Source: JBLIOB01 sp047639575 (lineage in GTDB: Bacteria; Bacteroidota; Bacteroidia; Flavobacteriales_D; Parvicellaceae). Taken from it: 6,678 bases of DNA. Position 1 is the first letter of the stretch. The number at the start of each line of letters is the position of its first letter. The notes beneath the pieces are model-generated. The model did no database searches, was not told the origin of the DNA, and saw nothing but the letters and a program-made list of their open reading frames with translations. The position numbers were made by a program, and so were the translations under genes. The stretch spans positions 1 to 6,678 of the forward strand of contig JBLIOB010000236.1 in NCBI GenBank assembly GCA_047639575.1, written 5' to 3'. This document shows positions 1-4,806 of this stretch, piece by piece.

Positions 1-177
1 CTTATTAGGGAAGTGACGATAAATCGTGCCCGACGCCACCCCAGACTCCTTCGCCACCGCACTCGCCGAAGCCGCCGCAAAGCCACCTTGCTGCACCAAA
101 CGGCGCGCCGCCTTCAGCAAGCGTAAGCGGGTATCGGCCTTTTTAGCCAAGGTATGTTCGGTTTCGCGATAAGCCAA
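1..177 (-). CDS. TetR-family transcriptional regulator, N-terminal part (cut by window edge)
   Basis: This is the first 59 codons of a gene that runs off the left edge. The translation carries a typical TetR DNA-binding domain: a first helix with LRLLKAARRLVQQGGF (about residues 18-33), then the helix-turn-helix with AVAKESGVASGTIYRHFPNK (about residues 40-59), whose GTIYRHF recognition helix is diagnostic. The start is taken as TTG at 177-175 because AGGAG lies 7 bases upstream on the minus strand and no ATG or GTG in this frame fits better. TetR proteins are dimeric repressors whose C-terminal half binds a small ligand; that half is outside the window, so the ligand is unknown. The fragment is about 59% G+C, far richer than the genes to its right. 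The oxidoreductase at 6451 is its likely original target. Confidence 0.9.
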   Translation of the reverse strand, partial: MAYRETEHTLAKKADTRLRLLKAARRLVQQGGFAAASASAVAKESGVASGTIYRHFPNK

Positions 178-194
178 AGCAAAGCTCCTAAAAA

Positions 195-228
195 AGTGAA
201 TACTAGTTCATTTGTTAATAAGTGAACC
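195..228. promoter_or_regulatory. Probable operator and promoter of the TetR-type gene
   Basis: Three copies of a TGAAC-type half site are packed here. AGTGAA is at 195-200, GTTCATTT at 206-213 and AAGTGAAC at 220-227. The last two form an 8-base inverted repeat with one mismatch and a 6-base spacer. On the minus strand TAGTAT (205-200) could be a -10 box, placing the start of transcription about 15 bases before the TTG start codon, but no good -35 is seen. Overlap of palindromic half sites with the regulator's own promoter is the usual TetR autorepression layout. A further GTGAAC lies at 312-317. Confidence 0.5.
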
Positions 229-290
229 ATGATTCAGTTGTTTGGGAAAGAATCGTTTGGTTACGGTTGGAGTAGGCGGGAGCTGTTAAT

Positions 291-304
291 TTGAGATAGC
301 TCAA
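291..304. promoter_or_regulatory. Palindrome TTGAG-N4-CTCAA, possible operator
   Basis: TTGAG (291-295) and CTCAA (300-304) are perfect inverted 5-base arms around a 4-base centre. The size suits a dimeric helix-turn-helix protein. It differs from the TGAAC half sites nearer the TetR gene, so it may bind a different regulator. It lies upstream of the candidate promoter at 332-359. Its function is inferred from symmetry only. Confidence 0.3.
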
Positions 305-331
305 GGTGTAGGTGAACTTTAAGTGTACAAA

Positions 332-359
332 TTGACACAAAACTCAGGAGTGTTAGTGT
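332..359 (+). promoter_or_regulatory. Candidate promoter reading towards the DUF5343-HEPN operon
   Basis: A perfect -35 box TTGACA (332-337) is followed, after 16 bases, by TAGTGT (354-359). That -10 is weak but is preceded by an extended TGn element (351-353). AGTGTAC occurs twice, at 322-328 and 355-361, exactly 33 bp apart. The copies flank the -35 and overlap the -10, a placement that suits a regulator bound on one face of the helix. It could drive the operon at 515 through a leader of about 150 bases, or be a relic of the original promoter of the oxidoreductase now at 6451. Confidence 0.4.
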
Positions 360-397
360 ACGGGCCATCAACAAACATCATTAACAGGGAAGGTCGG

Positions 398-481
398 ATG
401 ATTTCAAAGAAAATTTCTATTTGTTCGTCTTTTCCAGATATGAAGATTTATGCGAACAGCGTTCGTATAACTCACCATTAG
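398..481 (+). CDS. Possible 27-residue leader peptide or truncated gene start
   Basis: ATG at 398 is preceded by AGGGAAGG (386-393), a strong Shine-Dalgarno sequence, with AGGGA 7 bases from the start codon. The ORF runs 27 codons to TAG at 479-481 and begins MISKKISICSSFPDMK. I do not recognise it. The good ribosome binding site argues that it is translated. It could be a leader peptide for the operon that starts 33 bases later, or the 5' stub of a host gene truncated when the AT-rich block entered. Its stop codon falls within the loop of the inverted repeat at 465-493. Confidence 0.35.
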   Translation: MISKKISICSSFPDMKIYANSVRITHH

Positions 482-493
482 AAGAGTTATTAC
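465..493. repeat. Inverted repeat just upstream of the DUF5343 gene
   Basis: GTATAACTC (465-473) pairs with GAGTTATTAC (484-493), giving nine base pairs with one bulged T and a 10-base loop. No T-run follows, so it is not a standard terminator. It ends 9 bases before the AAAGGAG ribosome binding site (502-508 region) of the DUF5343 gene. The stop codon of the upstream small ORF sits in the loop, so ribosomes on that ORF would disturb the stem. Confidence 0.4.
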
Positions 494-514
494 CTAAAAA
501 TAAAGGAGTATATT

Positions 515-1153
515 TTGGCTGAGAATTTACCATACAGCACATCTGCTGGCACACTTGAAAAGATGCTAGAAAAAATTAAACAAGCATCTGCCCCTGAAAG
601 ATTTACGCAAGATTTTGTGGGTACAAAACTCGCAATGAAAGGCGGAACAGCAAAAGCCTGTATTCCATTTATTAAAAAAATGGCATTTGTTGCTAGCGAT
701 GGTACTCCTACTGACCTGTACCGTGAATTTAGAAACCCATCAAAATCCAGGCTAGCTGTCGGTAAATCATTTAGAAAGCTATATGAACGACTATACGAGA
801 TGAATGAGTATGTTCATGATGAAAGTGATCAAAATGTACTTGGGCTAATTGTAGAGTGCACAGGAAACGAGCACGACAACGCGGCAACCAAGTACACACT
901 ACTAACATTTAATATGCTAAGGAAACATGCGGACTTTGAATTCTTTGAAGATGTTGTTGAAGTAGAGCAAATGCAAGATGAAATTGAGCATACAAAGCAA
1001 ATACCAATCAACCTTCCGACTCAAAATTTACCCTCGCAAGGCAAGAGTATTAATCTAGCATACACAATAAACTTAAACCTTCCTGCTACAAAAGACATTG
1101 AAGTATTTAATGCTATTTTCAAAAGCTTAAAAGAGCATCTTCTTGAGGACTAG
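515..1153 (+). CDS. DUF5343 family protein
   Basis: The 212-residue protein matches my memory of the DUF5343 family. It has an N-terminal block with LPYSTSAGTLEKMLEKIK (residues 5-22), the APERFTQDFV stretch (26-35), a KGG turn (42-44), SDGTPTDLY with FRNPS (61-76), and YEMNEYVHD (94-102). The first 75 residues look like a winged helix, so nucleic-acid binding is plausible but not shown. The acidic linker (about 143-160) leads to a separate C-terminal segment, NLPATKDIEVFNAIFKSLK (188-206), a motif I associate with this family's tail. The TTG start is supported by AAAGGAG 6 bases upstream; no ATG lies near. The HEPN gene begins 2 bases after its stop, so the two are almost certainly co-translated. 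The biochemical role of DUF5343 is unknown to me; antitoxin, sensor or DNA-binding partner of the HEPN protein are all possible. Confidence 0.85.
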   Translation: MAENLPYSTSAGTLEKMLEKIKQASAPERFTQDFVGTKLAMKGGTAKACIPFIKKMAFVASDGTPTDLYREFRNPSKSRLAVGKSFRKLYERLYEMNEYVHDESDQNVLGLIVECTGNEHDNAATKYTLLTFNMLRKHADFEFFEDVVEVEQMQDEIEHTKQIPINLPTQNLPSQGKSINLAYTINLNLPATKDIEVFNAIFKSLKEHLLED

Positions 1154-1155
1154 AA

Positions 1156-1749
1156 ATGACTATTGAAGACAAAATTAAGTCATTCGGTATGACAAATATG
1201 CTTATAGAGACTGACTTAGATAAAGTTGAGAGGAATTTCGATATTCGTCTTCGTGAAGGTCAGAAATCTACCCAAGAAGTTAAAGATATTGAGGATACTT
1301 ACTTCCCTCAATTTGAGGAGGAATTGCGTAGAGAAGCCTCATATATGGCTAAGAACTATGAGTTGTTCTATTGTCTTGAGAAAACAATCAGAAGCCAAAT
1401 ATCTGACTTGCTGGAAGACATACATGGCAAAGAGTGGTGGACTGACTCAGTTGTACCTCAGCATATTGTTGGTGAAGTGAAAAAGCGAATTCAAAGAGAA
1501 AGGGATGCCGGAATAACGCCTCGCTCATTTGAACCGCTCGACTATACCAATTTCGGTGAGCTGGGAGAAATTATTAAAAAAAACTGGAGCATTTTTGCTA
1601 GTGTTTTTAATAATGTTAAGGCCGTAGAAAAAGTAATGTTCAATTTGAACACTCTACGAAACCCAATAGCACACTGTAGTATGTTGGCTGAAGATGAAAA
1701 GCTAAGACTAGAGTTGAGCCTGAGGGATTGGTTTAGACTTAGCGAATAG
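1156..1749 (+). CDS. HEPN-domain protein, Swt1 type (probable RNase toxin or effector)
   Basis: The 197-residue protein has a charged helical N-terminal region (1-60), then a HEPN fold. A helix with YELFYCLEKTIRSQISDLLE (68-87) is followed by GKEWW (91-95), the pattern of the Swt1-type HEPN family. Near the C-terminus LRNPIAH (167-173) supplies the R-X4-H motif of HEPN ribonucleases (R168, H173). HEPN proteins often act as metal-independent RNases in toxin-antitoxin and abortive-infection systems; RNase activity here is inferred from the intact motif. The start follows the DUF5343 stop by 2 bases, and GAGGA (1145-1149) inside the upstream gene is its ribosome binding site, so the two are translationally coupled. 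No nucleotidyltransferase (MNT-type antitoxin) gene is present, so DUF5343 is the only obvious partner. Confidence 0.82.
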   Translation: MTIEDKIKSFGMTNMLIETDLDKVERNFDIRLREGQKSTQEVKDIEDTYFPQFEEELRREASYMAKNYELFYCLEKTIRSQISDLLEDIHGKEWWTDSVVPQHIVGEVKKRIQRERDAGITPRSFEPLDYTNFGELGEIIKKNWSIFASVFNNVKAVEKVMFNLNTLRNPIAHCSMLAEDEKLRLELSLRDWFRLSE

Positions 1750-1765
1750 AATCTTTTAACAAGAA

Positions 1766-1790
1766 AAAGTAGCGGAAAAATCGCTGCTTT
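1766..1790. terminator. Hairpin after the DUF5343-HEPN operon, possible weak terminator
   Basis: AAAGTAGCG (1766-1774) pairs with CGCTGCTTT (1782-1790), a 9-bp stem with one G-U pair and a 7-base loop. It lies 17 bases past the HEPN stop codon. The run of T after it on the plus strand is only the last three stem bases. On the minus strand it is followed by ACTTTTTCTT-like sequence, closer to an intrinsic terminator, yet no minus-strand gene is seen. It may partly insulate the operon from the next gene. Confidence 0.4.
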
Positions 1791-1829
1791 CAGCCTTAGT
1801 GCGCTAGTCAATTTTAAGAGTCTAATTAT

Positions 1830-2597
1830 ATGTCAGAATTTATAGAAATTATTTTATCTCCTTTTGGTGGTGTAACTGTAACGCTAATTGCTTTAACTGG
1901 TTTCTTAGGACACTTATCTACCAAGCGGATAGTAAATAATGAATTAGCTCAGCATAACTTGAAATTAGAGTCCTATAAGCAGGATAGTGCTAAAGATTTA
2001 CAGCATATAAAAGACATTCATTCAAAAGATATGCAGATTTTACAACAAGATCATTCGCAAAATATGCAAAAGTTACAAAGTGATTTAAAGTCTGAGTTTC
2101 TTAAGTTTGAAACGTACACTGCTATTTCTCAAACAAAGTATCAAGAATTATTTGATGAGCGGATTAGTGTTTATAATAATTTAATTGCGTTAAAATCTGA
2201 GATAGATCGTGAAGTTTTAGATAATGCTGAATTTATAGAATTTCATGATGATGATCCTACTTTATTTACCGCATCGGTGAAGAAAGTGAATGATGCTTCG
2301 CAAAAAAGTCCAATGGTAATTTCAAATGAGCTAGCAGAGTTATCTAAACAACTTTATGAAAAATCTAGTCAGGTATTTTCAGATGCTAGAGTGCAGTCCT
2401 TCTACGCAGAAATACAAACGCAAGAGCATAGTCATCCACACGAGATTATCATGACTGTGGAAAATAATGCTCTTCGAAAAATGTTCAGTGAGTGCGGCGA
2501 GCTATACAGTCTATGGTTTGAACAACTAAATAAAGACATTACAAAAATTAGAAATGTATTAGATCTTTCTGGCAGTTTTTTAGATAAAACACACTAG
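1830..2597 (+). CDS. Membrane-anchored coiled-coil protein, family not recognised
   Basis: The 255-residue protein has one hydrophobic segment near its start (about residues 9-28, with GGVTVTLIALTGFLG), followed by TKR. This suggests a single N-terminal membrane anchor with the rest in the cytoplasm. Residues 36-95 are rich in Q, K, D, L and S with near-heptad spacing, including repeated KD-(M/L)-Q and QLQ-like units, and should form a long coiled coil. A globular helical region follows (about 100-250), beginning with TKYQELFDERISVYNNL. I know similar single-span coiled-coil proteins as hypothetical genes in bacterial accessory regions but assign no function. AAGAG (1816-1820) is a weak ribosome binding site 9 bases from the ATG. 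The gene is very AT-rich. It is 80 bases from the HEPN gene and 142 from the OLD gene, so it may be its own unit or a membrane partner of the ATPase. Confidence 0.75.
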   Translation: MSEFIEIILSPFGGVTVTLIALTGFLGHLSTKRIVNNELAQHNLKLESYKQDSAKDLQHIKDIHSKDMQILQQDHSQNMQKLQSDLKSEFLKFETYTAISQTKYQELFDERISVYNNLIALKSEIDREVLDNAEFIEFHDDDPTLFTASVKKVNDASQKSPMVISNELAELSKQLYEKSSQVFSDARVQSFYAEIQTQEHSHPHEIIMTVENNALRKMFSECGELYSLWFEQLNKDITKIRNVLDLSGSFLDKTH

Positions 2598-2608
2598 TAA
2601 GTGCTATA

Positions 2609-2676
2609 AACTGAACAAAAACAGTTGGCTGTTTCGCTCCGCTAAAATTTTTGTCCGCTTAAATGGGCGTTAGTTG
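2609..2676 (+). repeat. Inverted repeats ending in an attC-like 3' end
   Basis: The stretch ends GGGCGTTAGTTG (2665-2676), which resembles the L'-R' end of integron attC sites (GTTRRRY core; the seven bases GTTAGTT fit except at the last purines/pyrimidine). AACTGA (2609-2614) can pair with TTAGTT (2670-2675) using one G-U pair. ACAAAAA (2615-2621) is the exact complement of TTTTTGT (2648-2654). A second, mutually exclusive hairpin is AAACAG-TTGG-CTGTTT (2619-2634). The spacing between outer and inner arms is lopsided (0 versus 15 bases), so a complete functional attC is doubtful. Confidence 0.3.
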
Positions 2677-2701
2677 TTTTGCAATTGTCTAGGTGCTGGC
2701 T

Positions 2702-2710
2702 TGGTATAGA
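2702..2710 (+). promoter_or_regulatory. Possible extended -10 promoter for the OLD-type gene
   Basis: TGG followed by TATAGA (2705-2710) fits an extended -10 element (TGn-TATAAT). No good -35 is present at the right distance. TATAAA at 2720-2725 is an alternative -10. Transcription would start about 15-25 bases before the ATG at 2740. The presence of such a sequence suggests the gene could be expressed independently of the upstream genes. Confidence 0.3.
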
Positions 2711-2739
2711 TATTTCAAATATAAACATGGAATTAGTTA

Positions 2740-4497
2740 ATGAGTCATTTGATTGAAAAAATAGAAATAAAAAACTTCAAGTCTTGTAATAATACAAAAT
2801 TACTACTTTCTGATTACACACCGTTAGTAGGTTATAATAATGCAGGAAAATCTAACTGTTTAACCGCAATCAACTGGTTATTGAAGAAAAAAACATTAGA
2901 TGTGTCTTTCTTCAATGATCCAACACAACCAGTTATCGTTGAAGCCGAAATAGTTGGTGTCTCAACCGCTTTACTGAGTCAAATGGTAAGTGCACATGCA
3001 AGCTCAATTTCTCCATTTTTATATGGTATAAATAATGACAAGTTAACAATTAAAAGAGAGCAAGCATTACCAACTTCTTCAGCTGCTAGCATTAAGATTC
3101 ATGTATGGGATAGCACAACATCTCAATGGACACTCAATCCAACGGGTATTGATAATGCACTTAAAGCAATATTGCCTGAAGCAATTCATATTGGTGCGAT
3201 GGAAAATGCTGCAGAAGACGCTTCAAAAGCAAAAAACACAACAACAATAGGGAAGCTTCTTGCTAACATTACAGGGCAAATTCAAGCTGCACATGCAAAC
3301 CAAATAAAGGCGCATTTAGATAATATTAGCAGCCTGATTGCATCTGATGGTTTAACTAGACTTAGCCAGCTGAGTACAATCGATCAAAGCCTTAATAGCA
3401 AAATTCAAGACTTATTTCCTGATATTAGTGTGAAGTTACATTTCCCTACACCTACTGAAGAGGATCTACTAACATCTGGTACTATAAAGGTCCTTGAATC
3501 TAATAGTACGGACGAGCGTGATTTCAGTTCTTATGGACACGGTGCTCAAAGGTCAATTCAAATGGGTCTTGTGAGGCACTTAGCGGACGTAAGTAATCCA
3601 CACGGAATTACAACTAAACTATTACTTATAGATGAACCTGAACTTTATTTGCATCCATTCGGAATTGAACAAGTAAGAGAAGCCTTAATAGACCTTTCAC
3701 TTAATGGGTATCAAGTCATATTTTCTACTCATTCAGCAAATATGATTACTGCAGAAGAGGCTCCTAAAACGTTATTGATCAGAAAAGATGCATCGAATTG
3801 TACATACTCTAGGCTCAGGTTAAGTGATGCAATCCAATCCGTTGTTGGTGGTTCAACCCATCAAATGGAACAACTCTTTTCACTTTCTCATTCGTCACAC
3901 ATTTTGTTTTCTGAAAAGGTCATATTGGCTGAAGGAAAAACTGAATTGAGACTATTGCCGTACATCTATAAAACAATTAAAAGTAGAGCAATGGGGATTG
4001 ATAAGTGCGCTTTGGTTGCTCAAAGTGGCGTAGGGGACACAAAGAAATCTATGGCAATTCTAGATGCTATGGATTTACCAGCTAAGGCTATTTGCGATTT
4101 AGATTTTATAACTAAAGCTGTGAAAAATGGTTACTTGTTACAAACAGACCCTGATATAGCTGCAATAAAAGTCATATTTGAACAAATTGCTGGTGTACAC
4201 GGAATGAATTTAACTAGCCAGCATTGGCCTCAAAATACTCCGACTATCAGCGCTTCGCAATGCTTTGAAAAATTAGCCTGTGAACCATCAGCTATCCCCC
4301 ATATCCGAAACATACATGACACTTTGAAGTCGCAAGGTATCTGGTTATGGAAACTAGGTGCTATTGAAGTATATCTGGGTATAACTGGTAAAGATGAAGC
4401 TCATTGGGCCCAGTTTAAAGCGGATGTTCAAGCAAGCGGTATCAATAATATATGCGCAAATTATCAAGAACTAGAAGATTTTATCAACTGGTTATAG
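2740..4497 (+). CDS. OLD-family nuclease: ABC-type ATPase with C-terminal TOPRIM domain
   Basis: The 585-residue protein begins with an SMC/RecF-like ATPase start (IEKIEIKNFKSC). The Walker A motif is GYNNAGKSN (31-39, with K37 and S38), the ABC signature region is SSYGHGAQRS (263-272), Walker B is LLLIDEPELYLHP (294-306) and the switch histidine is in STHS (329-332). All ATPase motifs are intact. A TOPRIM domain follows. LAEGKTE holds the catalytic glutamate (E398), SGVGD (429-433) gives the glycine turn and CDLD (452-455) the metal-binding aspartates. The end of the protein, with WLWKLGAIEVYLG (535-547), resembles the OLD C-terminus. OLD proteins are ATP-linked DNA nucleases; P2 OLD and GajA are known defence proteins. 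No UvrD-type helicase (GajB) or reverse transcriptase adjoins it, so it resembles stand-alone class 1 OLD. The ribosome binding site (GGA at 2729-2731) is weak. Confidence 0.9.
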   Translation: MSHLIEKIEIKNFKSCNNTKLLLSDYTPLVGYNNAGKSNCLTAINWLLKKKTLDVSFFNDPTQPVIVEAEIVGVSTALLSQMVSAHASSISPFLYGINNDKLTIKREQALPTSSAASIKIHVWDSTTSQWTLNPTGIDNALKAILPEAIHIGAMENAAEDASKAKNTTTIGKLLANITGQIQAAHANQIKAHLDNISSLIASDGLTRLSQLSTIDQSLNSKIQDLFPDISVKLHFPTPTEEDLLTSGTIKVLESNSTDERDFSSYGHGAQRSIQMGLVRHLADVSNPHGITTKLLLIDEPELYLHPFGIEQVREALIDLSLNGYQVIFSTHSANMITAEEAPKTLLIRKDASNCTYSRLRLSDAIQSVVGGSTHQMEQLFSLSHSSHILFSEKVILAEGKTELRLLPYIYKTIKSRAMGIDKCALVAQSGVGDTKKSMAILDAMDLPAKAICDLDFITKAVKNGYLLQTDPDIAAIKVIFEQIAGVHGMNLTSQHWPQNTPTISASQCFEKLACEPSAIPHIRNIHDTLKSQGIWLWKLGAIEVYLGITGKDEAHWAQFKADVQASGINNICANYQELEDFINWL

Positions 4498-4523
4498 TGG
4501 ATGGAAAGTACATGAAAAAATTA

Positions 4524-4579
4524 CTATCAAGTTTCTAAAACGGACTCCTATAGTTTCTCGCGCTCCGTAACTTGAATAG
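4524..4579. repeat. Bulged long inverted repeat after the OLD gene
   Basis: CTATCAAGTT (4524-4533) pairs with AACTTGAATAG (4569-4579), ten pairs with one bulged T. After a 6-base unpaired stretch on the left arm only, ACGGA (4540-4544) pairs with TCCGT (4564-4568), leaving a 19-base loop. No T-run follows, so it is not a classical intrinsic terminator. A two-part stem with an extrahelical base and a large loop is the general shape of folded integron attC sites, but the conserved GTT cut-site motif is absent. Confidence 0.4.
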
Positions 4580-4607
4580 AAATCCTTTAGAATGGATGTC
4601 CACTTAG

Positions 4608-4718
4608 TTGGCAATACAGAATGTTTCTGAATTCATAGAAGATGAATCTAATTGGAAAAGTGATGAAAGCAGAAATATAATTACGAAGTCATCTAAAAAA
4701 TTCAACACCAGAAATTAA
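4608..4718 (+). pseudogene. 36-codon open stretch, possible remnant of a lost gene end
   Basis: The frame opens after TAG at 4605-4607 and runs to TAA at 4716-4718. It encodes a charged, protein-like stretch with EFIEDESNWKSDESRN near its middle and ending KKFNTRN. The only upstream start candidate is TTG at 4608, with no convincing ribosome binding site. It may be the surviving 3' end of a gene or simply chance in AT-rich DNA. I do not recognise it. Confidence 0.2.
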
Positions 4719-4747
4719 CTCGCTACGCACCTGATTTTCCGGTGTTG
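4703..4747. repeat. Long-looped inverted repeat upstream of the DUF4062-SIR2 gene
   Basis: CAACACC (4703-4709) and GGTGTTG (4741-4747) are perfectly complementary. Inside them an A-C mismatch is followed by GAAA (4711-4714) pairing with TTTC (4736-4739). This gives about 11 pairs around a loop of roughly 21 bases. It lies 59 bases before the SIR2 gene. No T-run follows the stem. It could end transcripts poorly, act as a regulatory leader of the SIR2 gene or be a recombination site relic. Confidence 0.4.
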
Positions 4748-4806
4748 GCAGTGTTATGGTTTTAAGCGAAATTGAAATAGTAAGTTAGAAATGTGAGAGA
4801 AGGAAT

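Larger units (their letters stand above)
4498..4806. other. 309-base gap between OLD and SIR2 genes: two hairpins and a possible gene remnant
   Basis: This gap holds no full gene. It contains the inverted repeat at 4524-4579, a 36-codon open stretch at 4608-4718 and the inverted repeat at 4703-4747, each entered separately. AGTGGA at 4496-4501 is also complementary to TCCACT at 4599-4604, which could enclose the first hairpin. I see no tRNA and no insertion-sequence ends. Confidence 0.6.

Noticed and set aside
829..1011. A cysteine- and serine-rich 60-codon minus-strand frame inside the DUF5343 gene
   Set aside because: It lies wholly within a recognised family gene and its composition is that of an antisense shadow.
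1226..1480. An 84-codon plus-strand frame inside the HEPN gene
   Set aside because: It is out of frame within a domain-supported gene and looks like a shadow frame.
1542..1811. An 89-codon minus-strand frame across the end of the HEPN gene
   Set aside because: It is antisense to the HEPN catalytic region and has no ribosome binding site or family resemblance that I can see.
2020..2110. CRISPR-like or tandem DNA repeat from the repetitive Q/K/D-rich coding stretch
   Set aside because: The repetition is at the protein level (coiled coil) and the DNA units are neither identical nor evenly spaced.
2740..4497. Assignment of the OLD-type gene to Gabija, PARIS or a retron system
   Set aside because: No GajB helicase, no separate AriB-like gene and no reverse transcriptase or msr/msd-like RNA is visible beside it; a neighbouring helicase outside the window cannot be excluded but the next genes on both sides are unrelated.
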